64,000 bases of DNA from Paenibacillus radicis (ex Xue et al. 2023) (GCF_024722015.1 NZ_JANQBD010000001.1:310001-374000); one strand, 5' to 3'. Shown: positions 8,379-17,172, counted from the first letter of the stretch. The notes: generated by a model not told the origin, from the letters alone. Numbers and translations are program-made.

Positions 8379-9722
8379 ATGACTCGCAAGCTACAGGCGG
8401 ACGTTGTTGTTGTCGGTGGAGGGCCTGCCGGGATCAATGCGGCCATAGCCGCTGGAAGACAAGGGGCAAGCACGGTACTGATCGAACGGTACGGCTTCCT
8501 CGGCGGTATGTCAACCGCAGCCTCCGTCTATCCATGGATGACCTTTCACACGGAACAAGGACTGCAAGTTATAAAAGGAATCGGGCAGGAGATTGTCGAG
8601 CGGTTAATTGAACGCGGAGGATCGCCCGGTCATTTGCGTGATACCATTGGTTTTGTCCATACCGTTACGCCGTATCATCCTGAAATTTATAAGCTGCTGG
8701 CCATCGATATGCTGAAGGAGGCTGGCGTTAAGCTGCTCTTGCACAGTTTCGTGGACGGCGTTCAGGTGGAGGATCAGTATATCCGTTCGGTTCAGCTCAC
8801 AGGAAAATCGGGCCCTATCCAAGTGTCCGGCAGCATGTTTGTCGATACCTCGGGTGATGCTGACGTCGCTTATTTATCTGGAGTCCCTACACTGATGGGA
8901 CGAGATGGAGATAAGCGGACCCAGCCGATGACAATGAAATTTCGTATGCGCGGAGTAGATATTGAAGCCATCCGCCAAAATATGATAGAGAATCCAACTA
9001 ATTTTTATCACAAAACGCCGTTTAGTGAGCTAAACGTTTTACCTCTTACGGGCATTCAGGGCTTTTATTCCCAGTGGAATGCGGCTCAAGTGCCGATTAA
9101 CCGGGATCAGGTATTATTGTTCACCGGACCGGCTCATGACGAGGTTCTGGTCAACTGCACCCGGGTGCAGGGTTTAGACGGTACCAATGTCGAAGACTTG
9201 ACTCAGGCGGAAGAGGAAGGGCTGCGGCAGGTTCTGCTAATGGCCGAATTTCTGCAATCCTCTGTTCCCGGATTCGCCCAAGCCTCCATTTCATCTGTAG
9301 CCACTCAGATCGGTATTCGTGAAACCCGAAGGATTGACGGGTTGTATCAGCTCGGCATCGACGACGTTGTCACAGGTAGACGATTCGATGATGTCATCGC
9401 GCGAAGCGGCTATCCGATCGATATCCACGATCCATCCGGCAAAGGAGTGACCGAAGCCTTGGTCCGAGGGGATGGAGCCTACGACATCCCTTACCGCTGC
9501 CTCGTCCCGCAGCAGGTGCACAATCTGCTGGCAGCCGGACGCTGCATATCCACTTCGCACGAAGCTCTGGCTACAACAAGATTGACTCCTAGCTGCATGG
9601 CCACAGGACAAGCGGCTGGCACGGCCGCAGCAATTGCCAGCGCTAACAGTACGACAGCTGCAGAGGTTGATATTAAGCAACTGCAGGCGCTGCTGGTTCA
9701 AGGGAACGCCGTGTTAGAGTAA
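8379..9722 (+). CDS. FAD-dependent oxidoreductase (FAD_oxidored family)
   Basis: Flavoprotein of 447 residues. The N-terminal dinucleotide-binding motif VVVGGGPAGINAA is followed by an acidic strand end (LIERYG). The block YGFLGGMSTAASVYPW and the C-terminal AAGRCISTSHEALATTRLTPS with SCMATGQAAGTAAA are typical of the FAD_oxidored (PF12831) family, many of which lie in sugar-use operons and have unknown substrates. Two ATG codons are 6 bp apart; I chose the second (8379) because AGGAGA is then at normal spacing. It is the last gene of the operon. Probably oxidises or dehydrates the imported substrate or a derivative; this is inferred from position only. Confidence 0.85.
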   Translation: MTRKLQADVVVVGGGPAGINAAIAAGRQGASTVLIERYGFLGGMSTAASVYPWMTFHTEQGLQVIKGIGQEIVERLIERGGSPGHLRDTIGFVHTVTPYHPEIYKLLAIDMLKEAGVKLLLHSFVDGVQVEDQYIRSVQLTGKSGPIQVSGSMFVDTSGDADVAYLSGVPTLMGRDGDKRTQPMTMKFRMRGVDIEAIRQNMIENPTNFYHKTPFSELNVLPLTGIQGFYSQWNAAQVPINRDQVLLFTGPAHDEVLVNCTRVQGLDGTNVEDLTQAEEEGLRQVLLMAEFLQSSVPGFAQASISSVATQIGIRETRRIDGLYQLGIDDVVTGRRFDDVIARSGYPIDIHDPSGKGVTEALVRGDGAYDIPYRCLVPQQVHNLLAAGRCISTSHEALATTRLTPSCMATGQAAGTAAAIASANSTTAAEVDIKQLQALLVQGNAVLE

Positions 9723-9751
9723 TTGTACCCCGCTTGACAGATTTAGCTCAT

Positions 9752-9890
9752 ATCAGCGGAACTACTTGTTCCTCTGTCATCTGAAAAGCTCAAAAAACAG
9801 AGAGATAAAGGAACAGCCGGTTCCTTTATCTCTCTGTTTTGGTGCATAGGGCTCTGATTCGGTCGTCATAACGGAATTACGATTTCTCAC
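9752..9890. repeat. Dispersed hairpin repeat, family B copy 1; also the terminator between convergent genes
   Basis: A perfect 21-bp stem is formed by 9794-9814 and 9820-9840 with a 5-nt loop. The stem contains ACAGAG, ATAA and GGAAC, and runs of A and T at the ends make it a bidirectional intrinsic terminator between the FAD oxidoreductase and the regulator at 9903. Both flanks, including CTTGTTCC before and GTGCATA with CATAACGGAATT after, recur around a second copy at about 60160-60300. That shows this is a repeat element and not just a terminator. Confidence 0.75.
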
Positions 9891-9902
9891 ACTCGAAGGC
9901 CA

Positions 9903-12200
9903 TTACGTCTTTCGGGCCATTTCACGATATTGGCTCGGCGTAATGCCTTCCTGTTTTTTAAATATACGGTTAAAATAACTGTGCTGATAGCCTACCTGGA
10001 CGGCGACATCGTTAATTTTCAGCTCCGTATCTACCAGCAGCTCTTTGGCTTTACCCATTCGCAGCTCCGTCAAATAATCGATAAAATTTTTCCCGGTAAC
10101 CTGTTTGAAGGTTTTACTCAAGGCTACCGGATTCAAGCCTGTATGATCAGCGCAGCTGTCCAGCGAAATATCGTTCATGTACTGATTCTGCAAGTAAATC
10201 ATCGCTGATTCAATAACCTTCTTGATCTGCACATCGGATCTTGCCTCCAATTCCATCACAAAGGGCTGTATCACTTTGCCGTTGAACCATTTAATCATTT
10301 TCTGCGGTTCCCGGATTTGAGTCAGCTGCTCGTACAGATTGACGGATTTATACACTCGATTCGGATCCATGCCTGAATGACGAATAGCATGAAGAATACT
10401 CCCCAACAGCTGCAGCATGCTTTGCTGAATATCAATTTCCTTAGCTCCTCTTTCCCGCAACGCCTCCAGAAATGCAGCAATCGTTGTCTCCGCTTCCTGC
10501 TGCCGGCCTGTGCGAATCAATTGAATGATTTCTCTCTCAAGCACAAACGGATACCGCAGTTCATCGCTTTCCTCAACAACCTCCAGCATTTCCAGATCGA
10601 TCATTTGATTCTCATTTTCAAAGTTCCGATAGCTTAATGCCTGTTTGGCTTCCTCATAACATAATGGGATTTGTACAACGGAGTATGCTGCCTTCCCTAT
10701 GGTTACGGACACCTGAAGCTTCAATATGTGGTTGATCGCCTGCATCAATTCGTCGCTAAATGCGTGGAGCTCCATTCGATAGGATTGATCCGCAGGTACC
10801 ATAATCAGCAAGCCAACCGATAAATCATGAAAATTTATTACGTTCGCTTGCTCCCATCGGTTAACAGCCAGCTCTTCGATCATATTTGCAGCCGCAAACG
10901 TAATTAAACCCTCATCGCCCTGCGAAAAACGTCCTGTTAAATTTTCGAATCCTGTAAGTTGAATATGCATGACCAGAAACAGCCGTTCATCGACCATCCA
11001 GTCCAAATTCCGCATGCGCTCCTTCAAATCTTCCTCCGAATAGGAGTAAAGAAATCCTTGCACAAGCTGCAGCAGGAAGCCTTCTTTGACGTGAGGGAGC
11101 TGCTGTTCGAGCCTGTTTTGAAGGGTCGTGCTTTCCCTGCTTAAGTGCAGCCATTCCTTCTCGATCATTTTAAACTCATCATTCTGCTCGTTCATATTTC
11201 CTGCGAACAGCTTATTGGCAGCAAGCAGTCGAACAAGACGGTCAATTGGAGAATAGATGCGTCGTGAAGCAAGCCAGGATAAGAGAAACGCCAGAAGCAG
11301 AGCCGAACCGCTGACGAACAGGATTAGTCTCGATATAATAACAACCGGCTTCGTAATTGCATTAATAGGAGAGGCGGAGACGTAAATCCAATCCGTACCG
11401 ATTCTCGAGAAGGCCCCATAGGAGACGGTATAAGTGGTCTTCTTCCATTCATAAAGGAAGGAGCCTGATCTTGAATCCCGATGGAGCACCTCATTTCTTA
11501 AAGCCTCATCGAATAAAGCCTCTTTGGAGACTCCTGTGCTCGTTACCAGAACATTTCCGCTTGTCTCCATAATGAATGTTTCCCCAACATTATAGGGTGT
11601 CAGCGTTTTAAGTAAACCGGAAACCTTGTCTGCATTTATTCGGACCAGCAAAGCACCGAATGGTTCAAAATCAACTCCAGGCAATTTATGCACTAAGGTT
11701 AAATCCTTTACTCCGTCCTGGGCCGGATCTGTGTCCAAGCTTATCCAGAAAGCCAACTGCCCGCTAGCCAGCATTTGACTGTAGCTGTTCATAAGTATGG
11801 AGCTCTGGATAACATCATATTCAGGAGAAAATCGGATCGGCTTCACACCGTTAACGAATAGCTCAGCTTGCCTCGCCAAGGGCGTTGATCCCTGCATGAC
11901 ACCTAATGTTTTCGTAACATCTCGCGCCACTTCGAAATCTTTGAAAAAATTCGTTGTCAGCAGGCTCGAATTGAACTTCGGATCGAAAGCCCAGTGGGCA
12001 AGAGATTGCTCGATATAGGAGAATTGATCGTCGATATTGGCAGCTCTTTGCAATATTTGATTTTTATGCAGCTGCAGCATCTCATTCTCAAGGCGCTCCC
12101 CGCCCATCCAATATACGATGAAGCCTATTATAAAGCCCGGGATACTGGAAATAAGCAGAATCAAGATCAAGCTGTTACGGAAAAATCTGCCTTTTAACAT
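9903..12200 (-). CDS. Membrane-anchored AraC-family regulator with extracellular sensor
   Basis: One-component sensor-regulator, 765 residues. A membrane helix at about 9-31 and another near 285-308 enclose an extracellular Cache-like sensor. A HAMP-like and YesN-type central region follows, then two AraC helix-turn-helix motifs at about 665-765, with the ending GYQHSYFNRIFKKQEGITPSQYREM. Such proteins sense sugars outside the cell and activate a neighbouring transport or hydrolase operon. It is leftward, downstream of the rhamnose mutarotase pair but separated from it by a terminator, and convergent with the ABC operon. It could serve either. Start ATG at 12200. Confidence 0.87.
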   Translation of the reverse strand: MLKGRFFRNSLILILLISSIPGFIIGFIVYWMGGERLENEMLQLHKNQILQRAANIDDQFSYIEQSLAHWAFDPKFNSSLLTTNFFKDFEVARDVTKTLGVMQGSTPLARQAELFVNGVKPIRFSPEYDVIQSSILMNSYSQMLASGQLAFWISLDTDPAQDGVKDLTLVHKLPGVDFEPFGALLVRINADKVSGLLKTLTPYNVGETFIMETSGNVLVTSTGVSKEALFDEALRNEVLHRDSRSGSFLYEWKKTTYTVSYGAFSRIGTDWIYVSASPINAITKPVVIISRLILFVSGSALLLAFLLSWLASRRIYSPIDRLVRLLAANKLFAGNMNEQNDEFKMIEKEWLHLSRESTTLQNRLEQQLPHVKEGFLLQLVQGFLYSYSEEDLKERMRNLDWMVDERLFLVMHIQLTGFENLTGRFSQGDEGLITFAAANMIEELAVNRWEQANVINFHDLSVGLLIMVPADQSYRMELHAFSDELMQAINHILKLQVSVTIGKAAYSVVQIPLCYEEAKQALSYRNFENENQMIDLEMLEVVEESDELRYPFVLEREIIQLIRTGRQQEAETTIAAFLEALRERGAKEIDIQQSMLQLLGSILHAIRHSGMDPNRVYKSVNLYEQLTQIREPQKMIKWFNGKVIQPFVMELEARSDVQIKKVIESAMIYLQNQYMNDISLDSCADHTGLNPVALSKTFKQVTGKNFIDYLTELRMGKAKELLVDTELKINDVAVQVGYQHSYFNRIFKKQEGITPSQYREMARKT

Positions 12201-12302
12201 GGTTGCACCATCCCGTTTCTCCCAAATTGTTACTTATATAGATTCGATGTTTTACAATTTTTTCCCTTTAATGCGACTATAGAGTCGAGAAAAATTCACG
12301 GC

Positions 12303-12334
12303 AAAAAGCCCCCAACGAAATTCGTCAGCGGCTT
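12303..12334 (-). terminator. Intrinsic terminator after rhaM
   Basis: On the minus strand a 14-bp stem (AAGCCGCTGACGAA pairing, with several G-U pairs, to TTCGTTGGGGGCTT) is followed by TTTGCC. It lies 42 bp after the mutarotase stop codon and separates that pair from the regulator at 12200. Confidence 0.65.
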
Positions 12335-12375
12335 ACACTCACATACCATGTTCTTATGCAGATCATTCTTACACA

Positions 12376-12690
12376 CTAGTTCTTTACAAAGTGATACATG
12401 GCCGGGATTGCCTTGACCGTACTTCCGCTCTCCCAGACTTCGAGCATATCGGACATGTATGCCTGCCACCGCACATTAGCCGGATGATCCTGCAGCGATT
12501 TCATTGCCTCCTCGAAATTATCGACCGCCATGTAAACAAACAGCGTACCTTCATGCAGGAAAATATGGTAGCTGTGAATACCGACAGCCCGAAACTGCTC
12601 CTCAAGCTCAGGATCAACCTTCTCATGTCGTTTCTGATAGGCTTCAGCATCGTTCGGATCAATCTTCAATACAAAGGACATATGCTCCAC
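12376..12690 (-). CDS. rhaM: L-rhamnose mutarotase
   Basis: Interconverts the alpha and beta anomers of L-rhamnose, supplying the form used by the isomerase. 104 residues, the usual length of the YiiL/RhaM family, a ferredoxin-like dimer. Family motifs: FVLKIDPNDAEAYQKRHEKVDPEL near the start with the catalytic-type histidine (H23), SYHIFLHEGTLFVYM in the middle and RWQAYMSDM late. The ATG at 12690 follows GGAGAGTGAACC. It lies 50 bp behind a sugar-isomerase-fold gene on the same strand, so the pair probably act in sequence on a 6-deoxyhexose. Confidence 0.9.
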   Translation of the reverse strand: MEHMSFVLKIDPNDAEAYQKRHEKVDPELEEQFRAVGIHSYHIFLHEGTLFVYMAVDNFEEAMKSLQDHPANVRWQAYMSDMLEVWESGSTVKAIPAMYHFVKN

Positions 12691-12740
12691 AGGTTCACTC
12701 TCCTTGGCTATAAGTCAAAAAGTAACTTTCTAATCTGGCT

Positions 12741-14243
12741 CTATAAAGCAACATGCTTGATATTCATAAGATGGCTCACCTTGGCGAACAGTGAAGCATT
12801 ATGCCCGATGGACAAGGCACAGTGATGGGTCGGAGCTTCAGCGAACCATTGCTCCATATAGTCATCCGGATGCTTCCCGAAACGGACAGGCGTTTGGGTA
12901 TTGCCGATCCTCATAATTTGACCGTCCGTTGCTTCCCCAACACTACTGATCAGCTTCAGCTTCCCATCCCCGGTTTGCGTCACGTTCAGCGTTGTAATTG
13001 GACCGGTCTTCACCTTGGCCTCGACCGATATGCCAGTTCCTTGCTTGCCATGATAAAGCCCCATTCCGCGCAGCGTCGGCTTGCCGTCCGAGATTGCAAT
13101 GTGGAACGGGCCGTCATGCCCTAGCAATATCGTCTCATCCTCATAATCAACCACGACAATTTCCGAGAAGCTGCCGCCTGTACCCGCAATATCGCAAATT
13201 TTCATCCCAAGTGCTGTCTTCAAATCTCCCTCACCTGCACAGGGTACGCCCTGCGCGGTAAGCAGTGAATGGCCGACAATGAAGCCCCCCTGCAGCTTCT
13301 CATATTCATTGTCAGGAGCGCCGTGATAGTAGTAGGTCAAAGCATCCAGATCGTACTCCCTTACGAGCTTTTCCTGAGCCGCAGCTACCTTGCTTGACCA
13401 ATACATCTGCTCTTCAGTCGGCTTCCTTGCAATCGGATCCGTCGGTGAATCGCCGCTAATCTGAAACATCGCCTCGACCTGTTCCCGCTTCACCCTAACC
13501 TCTTGCTCACTCACATCCTTCAGCAGACGGTTCAAATCGCATATTTCCAACACTTCTACATGCAGACCCGTTTGCGCTTGGATCATAGTAAAGTCACTAT
13601 ACATATCCAGCATCCCGCTGTAGGTGTTCCCAAGAAAGCCAAATCGGCTATGCCGCAAATTTCTCGGAACCGAGGCTGCCCGAATCCACTCTTCAATATG
13701 CCGCCATACGCGAATAGCTTCCTTCCGCTCGCTTGTCGTTTCCACCGCCAGCGAGATGGCGGGTGTATAATCGAGCCCCAGCAGACCGTTTACCACCTTG
13801 AAATCGATACCGCTGCGATTAAACGCATTGGATATTTCCGGTACCGGGCAAGCGCCGCAATGAGCCAGCCATTCCCCTGTTGTCGTATGGTCATAGTTTA
13901 TTTGTGCAGTCGGCTGCAGATTAAGAATGACAGCTGGAGCCTTGCAGATTTGGTGGACAGGCAGAACAGCGGAGCTCGTTGAATAGGTGACCGAATGGCA
14001 GAATACAAGATCCACATTATGCGAATTAAACCATTCGCCCGCTTTTCTCGCCTCTCCTTCCGTATCGACTAGCCCATAAAAATAGACCTCGCCCCACTCT
14101 GACATCCGTTTCTCCAAAAACTGTCCATACTCAAGCAGCCTTTCCTTCAATCCTTCGAATTGACTCCAATAAGCGCGAAGACCTATGGAATACAACCCGA
14201 TTCTTGGCTTTTTTACCGGTTTTAGCGGAAGCAGCAGCGACAT
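12741..14243 (-). CDS. L-fucose/L-arabinose isomerase family protein
   Basis: Protein of 500 residues of the fucose/arabinose isomerase fold, which converts aldoses to ketoses with a divalent metal. The N-terminal stretch PRIGLYSIGLRAYWSQFEGLKERL and the central CEGDLKTALG-like block (GVPCAGEGDLKTALGMKICD) fit the family's cofactor region. I chose the ATG at 14243 because GGGGAGG is 8 bp upstream; an extension to 14333 lacks such a site. Next to rhaM it may act as the isomerase of a rhamnose or related 6-deoxysugar route in place of RhaA. Exact substrate is not determined from sequence. Confidence 0.8.
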   Translation of the reverse strand: MSLLLPLKPVKKPRIGLYSIGLRAYWSQFEGLKERLLEYGQFLEKRMSEWGEVYFYGLVDTEGEARKAGEWFNSHNVDLVFCHSVTYSTSSAVLPVHQICKAPAVILNLQPTAQINYDHTTTGEWLAHCGACPVPEISNAFNRSGIDFKVVNGLLGLDYTPAISLAVETTSERKEAIRVWRHIEEWIRAASVPRNLRHSRFGFLGNTYSGMLDMYSDFTMIQAQTGLHVEVLEICDLNRLLKDVSEQEVRVKREQVEAMFQISGDSPTDPIARKPTEEQMYWSSKVAAAQEKLVREYDLDALTYYYHGAPDNEYEKLQGGFIVGHSLLTAQGVPCAGEGDLKTALGMKICDIAGTGGSFSEIVVVDYEDETILLGHDGPFHIAISDGKPTLRGMGLYHGKQGTGISVEAKVKTGPITTLNVTQTGDGKLKLISSVGEATDGQIMRIGNTQTPVRFGKHPDDYMEQWFAEAPTHHCALSIGHNASLFAKVSHLMNIKHVAL

Positions 14244-14288
14244 TTCAACATCCTCCCCGTCTCTCAAAATAATAGGTTTATAATCCAA

Positions 14289-14304
14289 TTGTAACGGCTT
14301 ACAA
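14289..14304. promoter_or_regulatory. Dyad TTGTAA-N4-TTACAA between divergent genes
   Basis: A 6-bp inverted repeat with 4-bp centre, lying 45 bp before the isomerase start and 65 bp before the AraC-family gene. The 14 inner bases also resemble a cre site at 12 of 14 positions but without the central CG. It may be an operator for the divergent AraC protein or a weak cre. Position and symmetry are seen; function is inference. Confidence 0.35.
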
Positions 14305-14368
14305 TATAGAATACATCCAACTATCTTGGTCAAAAATATCGGAATCTTGCAGGAGGGTAGGAGCAGCT

Positions 14369-15253
14369 ATGCCCCACATTAAGGAAAAGTCGGTTTGCAA
14401 CTGGACAGAGAGCTCTGTCCGGCTTATCGCAACTCCCAGCTTAACCGCCAAACAGGCTTACTTTTATGTACAAGAGACAGGCAGCTTTCAAACCTTATCC
14501 GGCTATAGCACGGAGCGCGAATTTTTGGAATCATACCTGATTGTATATACGGTTGCTGGCATCGGGCACCTCCAGTACAAAGGAAAATCCTATACGCTTC
14601 AACCCGGTCAGCTTTTTTTCATCGATTGTATGGAATACCAGTATTACGAAACTGACAAAAACCATTTGTGGGAGATGCTGTGGGTTCATTTTCACGGAGG
14701 GACGAGCCCCGGCTATTACGAGCAATTCGCTCCGGAAGGGCCTGTAGTTACATTGCCGTCTGACTCGCCTGTTCCGGCTCTCATCATGCGCTTGATCGAG
14801 CTCCACCGGCAGCAGGACGTCCGGACAGAGCTGCTAAGCTCGTTGGTTATTACAGAATTGCTGACACAAGCTTTGCTCTCAGCTTACGAGCATCCGGCGG
14901 CTTCAGAGCCGTTTCTTCCCAGCCTTGTGGCTGCCGTAATGCAAGAAATGGACTCGCGATTTCAAGAGAAGCTTACCTTGGATTCGATAGCCGAACAATT
15001 CGCGGTCAACAAATACTACTTGGCCAAGCTGTTCAAGAAGTACTCCGGACTTACGCCAAACGAATATATTATCACTCGCCGCATCACCTTTGCCAAGGAG
15101 TTGCTTAAGTACTCCAGCATACCTGTCGCAGAAATTGCCGCACAATGTGGAACCGATAACGTCAGCCATTTTATATCCCTGTTCAAACATCGCGAAGAAA
15201 TGACACCTCTAGCCTTCCGTAAAAAGTGGCAGCGTCCGCGGGATACCATATAA
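14369..15253 (+). CDS. AraC-family transcriptional regulator with cupin sensor domain
   Basis: Cytoplasmic sugar-responsive regulator, 294 residues. The N-terminal part (about 45-130) is a cupin-type ligand-binding domain with YTLQPGQLFFIDCMEYQYYE and HLWEMLWVHFHG. Two AraC helix-turn-helix motifs occupy about 190-290 (FAVNKYYLAKLFKKYSGLTP and CGTDNVSHFISLFKHREEMTP). It is transcribed away from the isomerase-rhaM pair and probably activates it in response to the sugar. Start ATG at 14369 behind GGAGGGTAGGAG. Confidence 0.88.
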   Translation: MPHIKEKSVCNWTESSVRLIATPSLTAKQAYFYVQETGSFQTLSGYSTEREFLESYLIVYTVAGIGHLQYKGKSYTLQPGQLFFIDCMEYQYYETDKNHLWEMLWVHFHGGTSPGYYEQFAPEGPVVTLPSDSPVPALIMRLIELHRQQDVRTELLSSLVITELLTQALLSAYEHPAASEPFLPSLVAAVMQEMDSRFQEKLTLDSIAEQFAVNKYYLAKLFKKYSGLTPNEYIITRRITFAKELLKYSSIPVAEIAAQCGTDNVSHFISLFKHREEMTPLAFRKKWQRPRDTI

Positions 15254-15259
15254 ATAAAA

Positions 15260-15299
15260 CCGCTGCCGCTCGCTATACAACCATAGTCGAGGGCAGCGG
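15260..15299 (-). terminator. Terminator between convergent AraC and dehydrogenase genes
   Basis: Stem CCGCTGCC/GGCAGCGG (15260-15267 with 15292-15299) continued by CTCG/CGAG and CTAT/ATAG. On the minus strand it is followed by GTTTTATTTAT, so it mainly ends the dehydrogenase transcript; it may also act on the plus strand. Confidence 0.75.
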
Positions 15300-15306
15300 C
15301 AGCCGC

Positions 15307-16311
15307 TTAATATACAATTACGCCTTTGGCTACATTTAATTGCCCATACCGGCTCATCGCTTCGGGTATTTCCTCCAGCTTAAATCTGTGACTTACAATA
15401 GGCTCTACACGAACTATGCCCTGTTCAATAAGTGCAATCGCTTCCTCATGAGTATGTGGATTAATGAAGGAACCATAAATCCGCAGCTCCTTGGAAAAAA
15501 TGGCAAAAGGAGATACCGTGATCTGAGTCTCGGGAGAGGCTACACCAAACAGCAGCACTTGGCCTCCCTTTCCCGCTGCTTCAATGGCCAGCTCCATAGA
15601 ATCTTTGCGCCCGACACATTCAATAACCACATCGGCCCGATTCTTCAGCCCTTCCAATGCAGCTTCTGTTGGCTGCACTACCTCATCTGCTCCCAGCGCA
15701 AGAATTCCGGCATGCTTGTCAATAGCAGGTTCGCTGACAACAATACGGGAGGCTCCTTGCTTCTTGACCAGCTGCAAAAACAGCTGTCCAATAAAACCCC
15801 CGCCTATCACCAGTACGGTATGAGTCGGACGTATGTCGATTTTCTTAAAGCCGTGCAGCACACAACCAAGAGGTTCAACCATAGCTCCTTCTATATAACT
15901 CATTGAGTCCGGCAGCAGATAGCAATTAGCTGCAGGCGCTGTACACCATTCCCCCATGCCTCCATCTCGTGTAACACCAACCGCTTGTAAACGATCGCAT
16001 AATTGAACACGCCCATCACGGCAATATTTGCAGCTTCCACAATACATATTCGGATCGACGGAAACCCGGTCGCCTACTTTAAGAGTCGTAACCCCTGCAC
16101 CCAGCTCCATCACCTCGCCGGCAAACTCATGACCCAGCACAATCGGCGGCGTTACTGCCGCCGAACCCGGGTGCCCATGATAGATGTGCTGATCCGTACC
16201 GCAAATGCCGCAGCTTTTTACCCGGATTCTTACTTCATCGGAAGCCAGCTCCTTGTTTTCCCAACCTGTCACTTCAATGTGATGAGTCCCTTTTAATACG
16301 GCCGCTTGCAT
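15307..16311 (-). CDS. Zinc-dependent alcohol/polyol dehydrogenase (MDR family)
   Basis: NAD(P)-dependent oxidation of a sugar alcohol or similar secondary alcohol. 334 residues from the ATG at 16311, which I prefer because GGAGGG lies just upstream; the longer reading to 16395 has a lysine/arginine-rich lead without a site. Catalytic zinc motif CGICGTDQHIYHG and GHEFAGEV, structural zinc cysteines in CGSCKYCRDGRVQLC, and a Rossmann motif VLVIGGGFIGQ. The family includes sorbitol, threonine and galactitol dehydrogenases; the substrate cannot be chosen here. Its position beside the isomerase and mutarotase genes suggests sugar use. Confidence 0.88.
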   Translation of the reverse strand: MQAAVLKGTHHIEVTGWENKELASDEVRIRVKSCGICGTDQHIYHGHPGSAAVTPPIVLGHEFAGEVMELGAGVTTLKVGDRVSVDPNMYCGSCKYCRDGRVQLCDRLQAVGVTRDGGMGEWCTAPAANCYLLPDSMSYIEGAMVEPLGCVLHGFKKIDIRPTHTVLVIGGGFIGQLFLQLVKKQGASRIVVSEPAIDKHAGILALGADEVVQPTEAALEGLKNRADVVIECVGRKDSMELAIEAAGKGGQVLLFGVASPETQITVSPFAIFSKELRIYGSFINPHTHEEAIALIEQGIVRVEPIVSHRFKLEEIPEAMSRYGQLNVAKGVIVY

Positions 16312-16498
16312 ATTACATCTTCCCTCCATTGGCTTTGCTTGTATTTTGTGTCCAGTTGCCTGTTTACTATTCACCTTTTTTCTACGTCTCCCCATAATTA
16401 TAGTCTACTCGGTGAATTCCGTATATTTCCCGTTTTTATATCATACCTAACTTGAACTGTACCTATTTCCACAAATCACCCAAATCCGTTTTAAGAAA

Positions 16499-16545
16499 AA
16501 CTTCGGATCGAAGCCCTTTCGATGAGGATACATCTGTGTCTAAGC
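16499..16545 (+). repeat. Short dispersed repeat, family C copy 1
   Basis: AAGCCCTTTCGATGA followed by a CAT-TGTGTCT block recurs at 60500-60547 in the same order with few differences. It lies within a 960-bp gene-free stretch (16312-17271) that also holds a stem-loop at about 16562-16612 (TATCAGACTT paired with AAGTCTGGCTGATA), an IS-end-like hairpin and the family A element. Confidence 0.5.
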
Positions 16546-16620
16546 TGTAGCTTTTCTCGCAATATCAGACTTCTTCAGCTCCGCTGAGAACTTATAAAGT
16601 CTGGCTGATAGGATAAGAAA

Positions 16621-16652
16621 GGGCTGTCCCAAAATTCATTTTGGAACAACCC
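16621..16652. repeat. Hairpin resembling an insertion-sequence end or orphan terminator
   Basis: GGGCTGTCCCAAAAT (16621-16635) pairs, with two G-U pairs, with ATTTTGGAACAACCC (16638-16652). On the minus strand a T-rich stretch follows. No gene ends here. GGGCTGTCCCAAAA is a common terminal inverted-repeat motif of Firmicute insertion sequences, so this may be a relic; no transposase is present. Confidence 0.45.
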
Positions 16653-16842
16653 ATCCACCATTTTATCTTGAACCATCCATCTTAAAGGTTCTTTTGCACA
16701 TTCTATGGGATCGATAGCGCTTCTGTATTCTCAGCGAATAGCAGAGATGAGCTCGCTTTCCAACGCGTGCTAATCGCTGGATTCGAGATTCGTTTACAGC
16801 ATGGTATGGCATTCGCATTCGCAGTCGGCAGCTCAGCGAGCC

Positions 16843-17172
16843 CCACGCAATTATCAGGAAATTGTCACGTTATTTTCTCCGAAACATAGCATTTCAGGCC
16901 CAATAACTGGAATTTCTCCTGCTAATTCTAAGGATTTTGGCTGATCTCAGCCATATCCACTAGATTAACAGGAGTTTTTCCAGTTAGATTACTTTCCAAC
17001 GATATCCAGGCTGGATTAACGGGAGGATTTCCATCTATCGTCTTTCTTTCCGCAGCCGTAAGAGTATTCTGGTCTCCTTTGCAATGAAAGCAACCTTTGA
17101 GCATCTGTTCCGCTCGATGACTTAAGCAACATTAGAAAGGGCATTCTCACTTTAAATTCCTGTAGGGGCTAA
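16843..17172 (-). repeat. About 330-bp dispersed element, family A copy 1
   Basis: Read on the minus strand, this stretch matches 47936-48272 of the plus strand over its length with perhaps 80-90% identity by eye. Shared phrases include AAGGTTGCTTTCATTG, AAAGGAGACCAGAATAC, TAATCTAACTGGAAAAACTC, ATTAGCAGGAGAAATTCCAG and TATTGGGCCTGAAATG. An internal inverted repeat (AACTGGAAAAACTCCTG... with CAGGAGAAATTCCAGTT) can fold into a hairpin. No ORF of the element is preserved between copies. Function unknown. Confidence 0.8.
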
